The notes: generated by a model not told the origin, from the letters alone. DNA of 64,000 nt from Deltaproteobacteria bacterium (GCA_016218725.1 JACRDB010000154.1:28946-92945); one strand, 5' to 3'. Shown: positions 50,214 through 59,352, counted from the stretch's first letter. Numbers and translations: made by a program.

Positions 50214-50991
50214 AATGGATGGTGACCGCCGTGGGGGACGGGCCGGTGGGCGCCGTGGGGGGGCGCACCGGTCCGCTCGGGGGCCGCCCCCCGTAGCGGG
50301 CCATCTGCGAGCAGCCGTAGGCGTCGCCCCGCTGGCAACCCTCGGCGAGCCAGAAGGCCGCGTCCCGGCCGGGCATGGGCGACGGGGCCCCGCCCGCGAC
50401 CATCACCCCGAGCTGGCTGCATGCCCTCCCGTGGCCCGCCTGACAGGCCGTCCAGAAGAGCCTCAGGGCGCCCTCCGGGTCCCGAGGGCCCCCCTCGCCG
50501 TTGACGTACATCACCGCCAGCTCCGAGCACCCCCGAGGGTGCCCTCCGTCACACGCCCGCGTGTACAAGAGCCGCGCGCGGTGCTCGTCCCGGGCCATGC
50601 CCTCGGCGTTGATGCACATGAGCCCCAGGTCCGTGCAGCCCTCGGGCATGCCGTACTCGCACGCGCGGCCAAAGAGGCTCTGAGCCTGGTCCGCGCTGCG
50701 GGGTACCCCGTCCGCGTTGATGTGCTGCATCGCCGCGCCGTAGCAGGCACGGGCCTCCCGCTGTTCACAGCCGCGCGTCAGGAGCTGCAGGGCCGTGAGG
50801 GGGTCGTCCCCGGGGCCCTGGCGGCGCAGCTCCGCGGCCATGGCCGCGCAGGCCCGGTGCGAGGGCGCTCCGCACGCCAGCGGCGCCGCGGAGGGCCGCG
50901 CCGCGACCACGGCGGGCCCCGCGGCGGGGACCGGTCTCACGGTGGCTGGGACGCACCCGAAAAGGAGCGCCAGCAGGGCGGTCTTTCTCAT
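50212..50991 (-). CDS. Sel1-repeat lipoprotein
   Basis: 259 residues. MRKTALLALLFGC gives a lipoprotein signal. Five Sel1-like helical repeats follow, with Cys pairs spaced as in Helicobacter cysteine-rich proteins (ACEYGMPEGCTDLGLM, ACDGGHPRGCSELAVMYVNG, ACQAGHGRACSQLGVM, GCQRGDAYGCSQMA). Such solenoids bind proteins and are often regulatory or envelope-associated. The ATG overlaps the stop of the upstream membrane-protein gene (ATGA), making it the last gene of the aroA-cmk-SDR operon. Confidence 0.87.
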   Translation of the reverse strand: MRKTALLALLFGCVPATVRPVPAAGPAVVAARPSAAPLACGAPSHRACAAMAAELRRQGPGDDPLTALQLLTRGCEQREARACYGAAMQHINADGVPRSADQAQSLFGRACEYGMPEGCTDLGLMCINAEGMARDEHRARLLYTRACDGGHPRGCSELAVMYVNGEGGPRDPEGALRLFWTACQAGHGRACSQLGVMVAGGAPSPMPGRDAAFWLAEGCQRGDAYGCSQMARYGGRPPSGPVRPPTAPTGPSPTAVTIH

Positions 50992-51569
50992 GCCTTCACT
51001 CTAGCACCGGCGCCCGCCAGGGACCGCCGGGAAGTCCTCCAGCGCCCGAGGGCCTCGACCGCGCCGAAGGCCGTGGCGAAGGCCACCGTGCAGGCCAGCC
51101 AGTAGCCCGTGTACGAGTGAAAATACCGGTCCATCCCGGGGTGGATCCGGTGGGCGATGTTGATGTTGGCCCGCGGGGGCGTCACCCACCGGCAGAGCTG
51201 CTGGAGCGCCGCCATGGCGGCCAGCGAGCGCCACGCGCTGCCCGCGGGCCAGGGCAGCCGCGAGGCCCCCCAGAGCCCCAGGCCAAAGGCCACCCCGTGC
51301 GTGAGCAGCGTGGTAGGCACGAGCTCCCCGCCCCCGAGGAGGTCCGCCAGCCACAGGGGCGTCCCCGTGGCCAGCCAGGAGAGCCCGATGGACAGGGGCC
51401 CCGGGGCGCCCCGGGCCAGCCCCACCCCGACCAGCAGGGCGCTCACATTGCACATCCAGAGGAGGTCCTCGGGGCGCCCGTGGGCGCAGTGCCAGGCGCC
51501 GTGAACGACGTAGCAGCCGACCGCTACGGCCGCGGCCCGGGGCGCGCGGAAGGCAGGGCCCCCGGTCAC
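50988..51569 (-). CDS. multi-pass membrane protein of unknown function
   Basis: 193 residues from a GTG overlapping the upstream SDR stop by four bases. About six membrane segments are visible. The conserved-looking loop AWHCAHGRPEDLLWMCNV carries His and Cys residues, and IHPGMDRYFHSYTGYWLAC lies near the end. I do not recognise the family. Its coupling to two reductases suggests a membrane step of the same pathway or transport of its product. Confidence 0.75.
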   Translation of the reverse strand: MTGGPAFRAPRAAAVAVGCYVVHGAWHCAHGRPEDLLWMCNVSALLVGVGLARGAPGPLSIGLSWLATGTPLWLADLLGGGELVPTTLLTHGVAFGLGLWGASRLPWPAGSAWRSLAAMAALQQLCRWVTPPRANINIAHRIHPGMDRYFHSYTGYWLACTVAFATAFGAVEALGRWRTSRRSLAGAGARVKA

Positions 51570-52309
51570 AGCCCCCCGTCCACGCGGATCGTCCGGCCGG
51601 TGACGTAGCTGTTCTCCACGGCCAGCCAGGCCACCACCGAGGCGATTTCGGTGAAGCGCCCGAGGCGCTTCAGGGCCCCGTGCTTCAAGAACTCCCGGCG
51701 GATGTCCTCGGGGACCAGGGTCGAGAGCCCGCCCTCCAGGAGCCCCGGGGCCACCACGTTGACCTTCAAGCCCCGAGGGCCAAGGTCCTTGGTGAGGGCG
51801 TGGGCCAGGCCCGTGAGCGCGCTCTTGGAGGCCGCGTAGCCCACGCTGGTGGGCACCTGCTTGGCCCCGTCCACGGAGCCCAGGAACACCACGTTGGCGC
51901 CCCGCGGGAGGGCGCAGCGCGCCAGGGCCTGGGCCGCCAGGAAGGCTCCCCGGACGTTCACCGCGAAGAGCCGGTCCCAGCCCGACGCGTCCAGGTCGTT
52001 CCAGCGCTGGTACAACCCGGGGACCGTGGTGGCGATGGCCGCCGCGTACACCAGCGCGTCGAGGCCCCCGAGGGCGCGGTCTACCTCGGTGACCACCCGC
52101 GTGACGGCCTCCGGGTCCGTCACGTCCAGGGCGTGGGCGCTGGCCCCGAGGCGCTCGGCCAGGGCCCGGGCGGGCTCCGGGTGCGCGCAGAACGTGAGCG
52201 CCAGCCGCGCTCCGCGCGCGTGGAGCGCCTCGCACAAGGTCCCCCCGAGGGCCCCCGAGGCGCCCAGCACCAGCACCGCCGGTCGGCGAGGGGGGGCGTC
52301 TGCGCTCAC
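51566..52309 (-). CDS. SDR-family oxidoreductase (second of a pair)
   Basis: 247 residues. LVLGASGALGG is the cofactor loop; LDALVYAAA replaces the usual NNAG; the catalytic Ser and YxxxK are in VFLGSVDGAKQVPTSVGYAASKSAL. C-terminal VTGRTIRVDGGL is FabG-like. The GTG start overlaps the first SDR stop (GTGA). Two adjacent FabG-type reductases just beyond the type II KS operon suggest they belong to the same biosynthesis. Confidence 0.87.
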   Translation of the reverse strand: MSADAPPRRPAVLVLGASGALGGTLCEALHARGARLALTFCAHPEPARALAERLGASAHALDVTDPEAVTRVVTEVDRALGGLDALVYAAAIATTVPGLYQRWNDLDASGWDRLFAVNVRGAFLAAQALARCALPRGANVVFLGSVDGAKQVPTSVGYAASKSALTGLAHALTKDLGPRGLKVNVVAPGLLEGGLSTLVPEDIRREFLKHGALKRLGRFTEIASVVAWLAVENSYVTGRTIRVDGGL

Positions 52310-53052
52310 ACCCCACCGTCCATCACGATGGTCTCGCCGGTCATGTACGAGTTCATGTCCGACACCAGGAACGCGGCGAACTCGGCCACCTCGCGGAAGG
52401 TGCCCACGCGCCCGAGGGCGCAGTGGTGGAGGTAATCGTTCAGCCGGTGCTCCGGGAGGTTCCTCCCGAGGCCGTCCTCCAGGAGCCCCGGGGCGAGGCA
52501 CAGCACCCTCAGGCCGTAGCGGGCGACCTCCCGGGCCAGGCTCTCGGTCATGCCCCGCAGGGCGGCCTTGCTGGTGCAGTAGTGAATGGGCGCGTCGAGC
52601 ATGCGCTCGCCTGCCAGGGAGCCGAGGTTCAGCACCACGCCCCTCTTGCGGCGCAGCATCCCGCGTAAAGCCGCCTTGGCGGTGAGGAACGCACCTTTGA
52701 CATTCACGTCCATCACCCGGTCGTAGTCTTCCTCCTCCAGGAGGGCGAGGGGGAGGTTCTGCGTGGCCCCGGCGTTGTTCACGAGGATGTCCACGGGCCC
52801 GAGGGTGCCCTCCAGGTCCTTGAGCATGGCCGCGGTGCCGGGGCTGTCCAGCACGCTCACGCGGTAGTCCCGGGCGAGGGCCCCGGCCGCGCGCAGCGCC
52901 TCGCGGGTGGCGAGGGCCCCGGCCTCGTCGCGGGTCCAGGTGAAGGCCACCCGGGCCCCGTGGCGCGCGAAGGCCTCGCAAAGGGCGCGCCCCAGGCCCC
53001 GGGAGGCGCCGGTGATCAAGGCCGTGCGGCCCTCCAGCATGGGGGTTGTCAT
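52306..53052 (-). CDS. SDR-family oxidoreductase (first of a pair)
   Basis: 248 residues from ATG 53052 (MTTPMLEGRTALITGASRGLGR). NAD(P) loop TGASRGLG, DILVNNAG, catalytic NLGSLAGERMLDAPIHYCTSKAAL and MTGETIVMDGGV are classic FabG-like features. It starts 30 bases after cmk. A keto-reducing role on acyl-ACP or a similar carbonyl is inferred. A GTG at 53064 is a possible alternative start. Confidence 0.9.
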   Translation of the reverse strand: MTTPMLEGRTALITGASRGLGRALCEAFARHGARVAFTWTRDEAGALATREALRAAGALARDYRVSVLDSPGTAAMLKDLEGTLGPVDILVNNAGATQNLPLALLEEEDYDRVMDVNVKGAFLTAKAALRGMLRRKRGVVLNLGSLAGERMLDAPIHYCTSKAALRGMTESLAREVARYGLRVLCLAPGLLEDGLGRNLPEHRLNDYLHHCALGRVGTFREVAEFAAFLVSDMNSYMTGETIVMDGGV

Positions 53053-53082
53053 CGCCCGCGGCACGCTAGCACACGGACGGTC

Positions 53083-53772
53083 TCAACCAGGAGGCCGCAC
53101 CAGGCGCACGATGGCGTCGATCACCGCCTCCGGCGCGAGGTGGCTGGCGTCCACCCGGTGCGCGTCCGGGGCCTCGCGCAGCGGCGCGATGGCGCGGTTC
53201 ATGTCCCGCGCGTCCCGGGCCAGCACCTCCTCCAGCGTGGCCGCGAGCTCCACGGCCACGCCCCGGGCCCGGAGCTCGTCGTAGCGCCGCTGGGCCCTCA
53301 CCTCGGCGGAGGCCGTGAGGTACACCTTCACCTCCGCGTCGGGGAACACCACCGTGCCGATGTCCCGGCCCTCGAGCACCACTGCCCCGTCGCGCCCGAA
53401 CGCCCGCTGGGCGTCCAGGAGCGCCGCCCGCACTCCGGGGTATGCGCTCACCGTGCTCGCCCCGAGGGACAGCTCCGGCGTGCGCAGCGCCTCGCCGGGG
53501 TCTTCGCCGTCCACCAGCACCCGCGTGGCGCCCGAGCCGTCCGCGGCCAGGCGGAGGGACCCGTCGCCCACGGCCTCCACGGCCACGGCCTCCACGGCCT
53601 CGCGGTCGCCCAGGTCCACCCCCCGGCGCAGCGCGCACAGCGCCACCGCGCGGTACAGGGACCCGGTGTCCACCAGCACGAAGCCCAGCCGCTCGGCCAC
53701 GGCCCGCGCCACGGTGCTCTTGCCCGCCCCCGCGGGACCATCAATCGCCACCACCGGTCGAGCCCTGGCCAC
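53083..53772 (-). CDS. cmk: cytidylate kinase
   Basis: 229 residues. P-loop GPAGAGKST, LVDTGSLYRAVAL, EGRDIGTVVFPDAEVKVYLTAS and RYDELRARG are the canonical Cmk blocks, including the CMP-binding insert. It phosphorylates CMP/dCMP using ATP. It follows aroA after three bases; aroA-cmk is a widespread bacterial arrangement. The GTG start is the only reasonable one near the P-loop. Confidence 0.95.
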   Translation of the reverse strand: MARARPVVAIDGPAGAGKSTVARAVAERLGFVLVDTGSLYRAVALCALRRGVDLGDREAVEAVAVEAVGDGSLRLAADGSGATRVLVDGEDPGEALRTPELSLGASTVSAYPGVRAALLDAQRAFGRDGAVVLEGRDIGTVVFPDAEVKVYLTASAEVRAQRRYDELRARGVAVELAATLEEVLARDARDMNRAIAPLREAPDAHRVDASHLAPEAVIDAIVRLVRPPG

Positions 53773-53775
53773 GCG

Positions 53776-55155
53776 CTACGCCTCCTCCAGGTCGCCTCCG
53801 AGCGCCCTCAGGGCTTGTATAAAACCCGGGAAGCTCGTGTCCACACAGCCCGTGTCCAGCACCCGGGTCTCCCCCGGAGCCCCGAGCGCCAGCACCGCCG
53901 CGGCCATCGCGATCCGGTGGTCCCCGCGGCTGTCCACCACCGCCCCCGCCCGGAGCCCTCCCCCCTCCAGCGCCAGCCCGTCGGGGCGGGTCTCACACGA
54001 CACCCCAAACGCGCGCAGCATCGCCGCCAGGGCCTCGATCCGGTCGGATTCCTTCACCCGAAGCTCCGAGAGGTCCGTGAACTCGCTGCGCCCCGGGATC
54101 GTCGCCGCCAGCGCCACCAGCAACGGCACCTCGTCCAGACACCGCACCGCGAGCTCTCCCCCCACCTGCACCCCCCCCCTCTGCACCCCCCCCCGTCGAA
54201 AGCTCCCACCACCATGAGAACCTACATGTAGGTCCCCCAGGGGTTCTCCGTGGGTTTCTCCCTTGGGGTCCCAGGCGAGGTCGGCGCCGAGGTCTCGGAG
54301 CACCTCGACGAAGCCCGTACGGGTGGGGTTGGAGTTTACGCTTCGGACGGCCATGCGGCTCCGGGGGTGCAGGAGCGCGGCGCCCACCAGGAAGGCCGCG
54401 CTGGAGGGGTCTCCAGGGAGCGTGAGGTCCAGGGGAGGGAGCCTGCGGTCCCAGCCGGAGGGGTCCAGGAGCACCGCCGGGCCCATGGTCTGGAGGGGGG
54501 CTCCCAGGGCCACGAGCATGCGCTCGGTGTGGTCTCGGGAGACCGTGGGCTCTCGCAGGGCCGTGGGTCCATCGGCGTAGAGGCCCGAGAGGAGGAGGGC
54601 GCTCTTGACCTGGGCGCTGGCGATGGGGAGGGTGTAGTCAAGCTCCCAGAGCCTGCGGTGGCCGTCCAGGGCGAGCACCTCCACGGGCGCGGTCTCGTCC
54701 TTGAGGCGGGTGTCCAGGGTGCCCTCGCAGCGGGCCCCGCGGCCTCGGAGGGGCCGTAAGACACGCCCCAGGGGCCTCCTGCGCAGGGACTCATCGCCGG
54801 TCACCCGCGACGAAAAGGGCTGGGCCGAGAGCACCCCGAGGAGCACCCGGAGCGTGGTGCCGGAGTTGCCGCAATCGATTTCGCCGTCGGGCGTGCGGAG
54901 GCCATCCAGGCCCGGGCCGTGCACCAGGAGCGCGCGCCCGTCGGACTCCATGGCCACGCCCATCTTCGCGAAGGCCTCGCGGGTGGCGCGGTTGTCGGCC
55001 CCCGAGGAGAGCCCCTGGAGGCGAGAGGTCCCGTCGGCCAGGGCCGCGAGCATCACCGCGCGGTGCCCGATGGATTTGTCCCCGGGGACCTTGAGGCTCC
55101 CTCGCAGCGGCTGCCCGAGGGGGCGCACCTTCCAGCTTCGTGTGGCGCCCTGCAC
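53776..55155 (-). CDS. aroA: EPSP synthase with poly-G insertion
   Basis: 459 residues, slightly longer than typical. GDKSIGHRAVMLAALADG, CGNSGTTLRVLLG, SAQVKSALLLSGLYADG, LDEVPLLVALAA and LRVKESDRI mark 3-phosphoshikimate 1-carboxyvinyltransferase of the shikimate pathway. Between EPLGDLHV and RCLDEVPLL there is an extra segment of about 16 residues, GSHGGGSFRRGGVQRG, encoded by two G9 tracts (C9 on the plus strand). Slippage there would shift the frame. GTG start; first gene of the aroA-cmk-SDR operon. Confidence 0.95.
   Translation of the reverse strand: MQGATRSWKVRPLGQPLRGSLKVPGDKSIGHRAVMLAALADGTSRLQGLSSGADNRATREAFAKMGVAMESDGRALLVHGPGLDGLRTPDGEIDCGNSGTTLRVLLGVLSAQPFSSRVTGDESLRRRPLGRVLRPLRGRGARCEGTLDTRLKDETAPVEVLALDGHRRLWELDYTLPIASAQVKSALLLSGLYADGPTALREPTVSRDHTERMLVALGAPLQTMGPAVLLDPSGWDRRLPPLDLTLPGDPSSAAFLVGAALLHPRSRMAVRSVNSNPTRTGFVEVLRDLGADLAWDPKGETHGEPLGDLHVGSHGGGSFRRGGVQRGGVQVGGELAVRCLDEVPLLVALAATIPGRSEFTDLSELRVKESDRIEALAAMLRAFGVSCETRPDGLALEGGGLRAGAVVDSRGDHRIAMAAAVLALGAPGETRVLDTGCVDTSFPGFIQALRALGGDLEEA
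54171..54194 (-). repeat. two C9/G9 homopolymer tracts inside aroA
   Basis: C9 at 54171-54179 and C9 at 54186-54194, six bases apart. The 14-bp palindrome ACCTACATGTAGGT lies just upstream in the coding sense (54220-54233). Tracts of this length are prone to slippage and read as possible contingency loci. Confidence 0.75.
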
Positions 55156-55175
55156 CGGTGCCGTGCCGTGCCGTG

Positions 55176-55580
55176 TCAGAACGCGACGCGGGTGTGGGCG
55201 TCGGGCTGGGGCTCCGAGGGGGTGGGGTCCACCGCGCTGGCGTGGCGGGCCCAGGTGTAATACGCGATGGCGCCCTCTCCCAGGGCCTTGAAGGCCACGC
55301 CGGTGACGGCCCCCGAGAGCACGGGGCCCACCCAGGGCACGAGCCTCGTGGCGCGGGTGCTCTGCCCCAGGGCGAACTCCCCGGCCCCCAGCACCGCCGC
55401 GGCCAGCACCTGCTCGATGGGGGTCACCTCCGCGGCGAACACCTCCCTCACGTCCTTGAGCATCTTGACCCCGAGGGCCGCCACCGCCGGCGCCGCGAAG
55501 CGGAAGGGCAGGAGCCCGATGCCCGCGGCGTAGAGGGAGTTGCGGTTCACGATCTTCCTGCTGTCTTCCGTGCGACCCAT
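55176..55580 (-). CDS. small membrane protein, DUF697-like
   Basis: 134 residues. A polar start (MGRTEDSRKIVNRN) leads into hydrophobic helices AAGIGLLPFRFAAPAVAALGVKML, VLAAAVLGAGEFALGQ and WVGPVLSGAVTGVAFKALG. The alternation of Gly/Ala-rich helices with VREVFAAEVTPIEQV recalls DUF697-type inner-membrane proteins, but the match is loose. It lies 20 bases upstream of aroA on the same strand. Confidence 0.65.
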   Translation of the reverse strand: MGRTEDSRKIVNRNSLYAAGIGLLPFRFAAPAVAALGVKMLKDVREVFAAEVTPIEQVLAAAVLGAGEFALGQSTRATRLVPWVGPVLSGAVTGVAFKALGEGAIAYYTWARHASAVDPTPSEPQPDAHTRVAF

Positions 55581-55675
55581 AACGGCCCCAACGGCCTACC
55601 GGTTTGCCCCCCGCGGGTCAACTCCGGGACCCCTACGGGCTCATCCCCGGCGGGGCCTCCGCCGTTCCATCCCTC

Positions 55676-56494
55676 GTGCGAACCTCGGCGGTGCTGGCGA
55701 TCCCGACCCTGGCCTGGCTGCTCCTCCCGTCCGTGGCGGTGGCCCAGCAGCCGTCGGTGTCCATGCGGTCCACGCAGCAGCCTCCGCACTTCGTGTGGGC
55801 GGTCCACGGGGGGCTGGTGACCCCTGGGCTCGTGGGCGGTCAGGGCTCCGTGGCGCTGCACCTCCCGGGGGTGCCCCTGGCCTTCGGCCTCGACGGGGCC
55901 ACCACCTGGAGCCCCACGCTGGAGTCCCTCCAGGGGGTCCAGTGGGCGCCCTCCACCACCGCCGGGGCCTGGGTGGGGGTGGACCTGGCGCAGCGCTGGC
56001 GCGTGAGGGAGGTGTCCATCACCGTGGAGACCATGCAGGGCGTGGCCACCCTGGCCAACGACCCCAGCGTCCGCGCCCGAGGCCGCTGGCGCTCCCAGGA
56101 GGTGCGCTTCAACGCCCCGGTGTTCGAGCGCTGGACCGTGCTGGGAGGGGTAAGACACCAGTGGGTCACCGGCGAAGACAGCGCCCGGGACCAGCTCCGG
56201 GTGGGCGTCGAGTGGTACCGCGCCCACCACGCCGCGGCGCGGGTGCCGGGCTTCGGGCTCTTTGACACGGACCGCGCAGACTCCCTCTGGGCCGAGGCCC
56301 GCTGGCGCGTGAACGGCGGCGGTGACCTCCCGCGCCAGGGCCTGGTGGCAGGCTGGACCTGGCGCACCTCGGTGCTGGTCCTGGCCTTCTCCGGCGGCTG
56401 GGACTCCGGGGCCTGGGTGGGCTCCCTTGCCCTGGGCTTCGGCGGCGCCCACACCCTCGGAGGGCCCGCGCCGCAGACCAGTGATCTTCAATAA
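55676..56494 (+). CDS. exported beta-rich protein, possible outer-membrane barrel
   Basis: 272 residues from GTG 55676, chosen because RTSAVLAIPTLAWLLLPSVAVAQ is a clean signal peptide; the frame is open from 55604. The mature protein alternates aromatic/hydrophobic and polar residues in strand-like blocks (FVWAVHGGLVTPG, AGAWVGVDLAQRWRVREVSITVET, WTVLGGVRHQWVTG, LRVGVEWYRAHH, WVGSLALGFGGAH). No family is recognised. It is divergent from the small membrane protein gene and convergent with the aminotransferase gene (gap of ten bases). Confidence 0.7.
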   Translation: MRTSAVLAIPTLAWLLLPSVAVAQQPSVSMRSTQQPPHFVWAVHGGLVTPGLVGGQGSVALHLPGVPLAFGLDGATTWSPTLESLQGVQWAPSTTAGAWVGVDLAQRWRVREVSITVETMQGVATLANDPSVRARGRWRSQEVRFNAPVFERWTVLGGVRHQWVTGEDSARDQLRVGVEWYRAHHAAARVPGFGLFDTDRADSLWAEARWRVNGGGDLPRQGLVAGWTWRTSVLVLAFSGGWDSGAWVGSLALGFGGAHTLGGPAPQTSDLQ

Positions 56495-56504
56495 TTTCCA
56501 GTAG

Positions 56505-57737
56505 TTAGACCACCGAAGCCTGCCACCCGTCGAGGTGCTCTTCGATCCGTCGGAAGACCTCCGCGAGGGTCTCTTCATCGGGGAGGAAGGTGACCCGGAA
56601 GTGGTCTCGGTAGGTGACGTTGAAGCTCGACCCGGGCACGACGAGCACGTGCCGGGACTCCAGGAGGCTCATGGCGAAGGCCTGGTCATCGAAGTGCTCG
56701 CGCTTCTCACCGGAGTACCGCACGAAGCCGTAGAGGGCCCCTCGGGGGTGGACCACGGTGAGGTGCTTCGAGCGCTGGACGCCGTCGATCACGGCCTGGC
56801 GCTGGCGCCCGAGGCGGCCGCCGGGGGCCGTGAGCTCGTGGATGCTCTGGACGCCCCCGAGGGCGGTCTGGACGGCCCACTGGCCCGGGACGTTGCTGCA
56901 CAGCCTCAGGGACGCGAGGAGCTCCAGGGCCTGGAGGTACTCCCGGGCCTGGTCCTTGCGGCCGGAGAAGTACACCCACCCGGTGCGCAGGCCGCATGCG
57001 CGGTACACCTTGGAGAGCCCGCCGAAGGTGGCGCAGAGCGTGTCCTTGCAGAGCGTCGCGACGGGGACGTGGGCGGCGTCATCGTAGAGGATGCGGTCAT
57101 AGATCTCATCGGAGAAGAGGGCCAGCCTGCGGCTCTCGGCGAGGCGCACGAGGCCCTCGACGGCCTCCCTGGGGTAGACGCTCCCGGTGGGGTTGTTGGG
57201 GTTGATCATCACCAGGGCCTTGCAGCGCGGGGTGATGAGCGCGGCGAGCTCCTCGGGGTCCGGGACGAAGCCCCGCTCCGGGCGGCAGGGGTAGTACACG
57301 GGCCGCGCGCCGGTGATCACCACCGCGGCGGTCCACAGGGGGTAGTCCGGGGACGGCAGGAGCACCTCGTCGCCGGGCTCCAGGAGGGCCTCCATGCACA
57401 TGAGAATGAGCTCGGACACGCCGTTGCCCATGAAGACGTCCTCGGCGGTGACGCCGGGGATCCCGCGGCTCTGGGTGTCCATGACCACGGCCTCGCGGGC
57501 GGGGAAGATGCCCTTCTGGTGGCAGTAGCCCTCGGCCTGGGCGAGGTTCTCCACCACGGCCCGGCGCATGGACTCCGGCGTGCGGAACCCGAAGGCCGCG
57601 GGGTTCCCGATGTTGAGCTTGAGCACCTCGAAGCCCTGGCGCTCCAGCTCCAGCGCGCGGCGGGCGAGGGGGCCGCGGATCTCGTACCGCACGGCCTTGA
57701 GGTGCTTTGATGGCTGAAACTGCGGGTCGGCGCTCAT
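56505..57737 (-). CDS. alaA: alanine-type aminotransferase
   Basis: 410 residues, the size of E. coli AlaA. Blocks: KLNIGNPAAFGF, YCHQKGIFPAREAVV, VFMGNGVSELI, PSPDYPLWTAAV, MINPNNPTGSVYP, LFSDEIYDRILYD and the PLP Lys in FGGLSKVYRACGLRTGW; C-terminal Arg in HFRVTFLPDEE. A fold-type I enzyme of the AlaA/AlaT group making alanine from pyruvate and glutamate. Start ATG 57737 is the one matching the family N-terminus. Confidence 0.9.
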   Translation of the reverse strand: MSADPQFQPSKHLKAVRYEIRGPLARRALELERQGFEVLKLNIGNPAAFGFRTPESMRRAVVENLAQAEGYCHQKGIFPAREAVVMDTQSRGIPGVTAEDVFMGNGVSELILMCMEALLEPGDEVLLPSPDYPLWTAAVVITGARPVYYPCRPERGFVPDPEELAALITPRCKALVMINPNNPTGSVYPREAVEGLVRLAESRRLALFSDEIYDRILYDDAAHVPVATLCKDTLCATFGGLSKVYRACGLRTGWVYFSGRKDQAREYLQALELLASLRLCSNVPGQWAVQTALGGVQSIHELTAPGGRLGRQRQAVIDGVQRSKHLTVVHPRGALYGFVRYSGEKREHFDDQAFAMSLLESRHVLVVPGSSFNVTYRDHFRVTFLPDEETLAEVFRRIEEHLDGWQASVV

Positions 57738-57813
57738 GGAGCCCCCAGCGTAGCACCCCCGGCGGCGCCCCCACCATTGACGCCGCGGGGAGCCCGAGGG
57801 TACCGATGCGGGC

Positions 57814-59352
57814 ATGAGCCAAGAGGGTGACTTCCGGGACCTGGTGGACCTCGCGGCGGAGCGCCTCGGGGGGGCGGTGCTCTGGGCCAACGACGATTTC
57901 TTCGCCCCCAAGGAGAACCTGCTCAAGGCCTCGAAGCCCGTGTGGCTGGAGCACGAGTACACCGACCGCGGCAAATGGATGGACGGCTGGGAGAGCCGCC
58001 GCCGGAGGGTGCCGGGGCACGACACCGCGCTCCTGCGGCTCGGGCTCCCGGGGGTGCTCCGGGGCCTGGTGGTGGACACCAGCTTCTTCCGCGGGAACTA
58101 CCCCGAGAGCTGCGCCGTGGAGGGCACCACCGCGCCGCTCGGGACCGACACGGACACGCTCCTCGGCCCGACGGTGAAATGGTTCGAGCTCCTCCCGAGG
58201 AGCGCCTTGATGGGGGACTCGCAGAACCCCTTCGCGGTGACCGATCACCGGGCGGTGACGCACCTGAAGCTGCACATCTTCCCGGACGGGGGCGTGGCGC
58301 GGCTGCGCGTCCACGGGGCGGTGCTGCCCGACTGGTCCCGCAGCGGCGGCACCGGGGGAGAGCTGGACCTCGCGGCGGTGGAGCACGGCGGCGAGGTGCT
58401 CACCTGCAGCGACATGTTCTTCGGCCCCAAGCACAACCTCATCCTGCCGGGCCGCGGCGTGAACATGGGGGACGGCTGGGAGACCCGCCGCCGCAGGGGT
58501 CCCGGCCATGACTGGGTGCTCCTCAAGCTCGGGGCCCCGGGGACGCTCCGCCGCGTCGAGGTGGACACCAACCACTTCAAGGGCAACTACCCGGACACCT
58601 GCTCGCTGGACGCGATCCTCCTGCCCGACGGCTCCCCCGAGGCTCTCACCGCGCCGGACGCCCCCTGGAGGGAGCTCCTCCCGAGGACGAAGCTCCAGGC
58701 CCACACGCGGCACTTCTTCACCGACGCCCTGCGCGACCTCGGGAGGGTGAGCCATGTGCGCCTGAACGTGTACCCCGACGGGGGCGTGAGCCGCCTGCGC
58801 CTCCACGGCACCGTGGCCCTGGAGGACCGCTACGCGCTCGGGCTGCGCCGCCTGGAGGCCCTCCCCGAGGACGAGCTGCGCGCGCGCCTCGCGAGCTGCT
58901 GCGGCGCCTCCCGGTGGCTCTCGATGGTCACCGAGGCGATGGTGAAGCGCGAGGTCACGCGGGTGGAGGGCCTCTTCGGGGCCTCCGACGCGGCGCTCGA
59001 TGCGCTGGACCGGGACGGCTGGCTGGAGGCCTTCCGGGCCCACCCTCGCATCGGCGAGAAGAAGGCTGAGGCCAGCCAGTCCGAGCAGTCCCGCCGCTGG
59101 TCCTCGGGGGAGCAGTCGGGCATGGACGCCGCCTCGGAGGACACCGTGGCCCGCCTCGCCGAGGCCAACCGCGCCTACGACCAGCGCTTCGGCCAGGTGT
59201 TCATCGTGTGCGCCACGGGCCGCTCCGCCCGGGAGCTGCTCTCGCTCCTCGAAGCCCGCCTCGGAAACGACCCGGCCACGGAGCTGCGCGTCGCCTCCGA
59301 GGAGCAGAAGAAGATCACCCGCCTGCGCCTCGAAAAGCTCCTCCTCGGGTGA
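57814..59352 (+). CDS. allantoicase fused to OHCU decarboxylase
   Basis: 512 residues. Residues 1-340 are two tandem allantoicase domains, each with a WANDDFFAPKENLL or TCSDMFFGPKHNLI block, a GWE-RRRR-PGHD motif and HLKLHIFPDGGVARLRVHG or HVRLNVYPDGGVSRLRLHG. The last 165 residues are OHCU decarboxylase: LASCCGASRW, AHPRIGEKK (catalytic His), WSSGEQSGMD (Glu) and FGQVFIVCATGRSA. OHCU decarboxylase makes S-allantoin late in urate oxidation, and allantoicase splits allantoate to ureidoglycolate and urea; allantoinase, the step between, is absent here. A TTGACG (57777) and TACCGA (57801) pair could form its promoter. Confidence 0.93.
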   Translation: MSQEGDFRDLVDLAAERLGGAVLWANDDFFAPKENLLKASKPVWLEHEYTDRGKWMDGWESRRRRVPGHDTALLRLGLPGVLRGLVVDTSFFRGNYPESCAVEGTTAPLGTDTDTLLGPTVKWFELLPRSALMGDSQNPFAVTDHRAVTHLKLHIFPDGGVARLRVHGAVLPDWSRSGGTGGELDLAAVEHGGEVLTCSDMFFGPKHNLILPGRGVNMGDGWETRRRRGPGHDWVLLKLGAPGTLRRVEVDTNHFKGNYPDTCSLDAILLPDGSPEALTAPDAPWRELLPRTKLQAHTRHFFTDALRDLGRVSHVRLNVYPDGGVSRLRLHGTVALEDRYALGLRRLEALPEDELRARLASCCGASRWLSMVTEAMVKREVTRVEGLFGASDAALDALDRDGWLEAFRAHPRIGEKKAEASQSEQSRRWSSGEQSGMDAASEDTVARLAEANRAYDQRFGQVFIVCATGRSARELLSLLEARLGNDPATELRVASEEQKKITRLRLEKLLLG

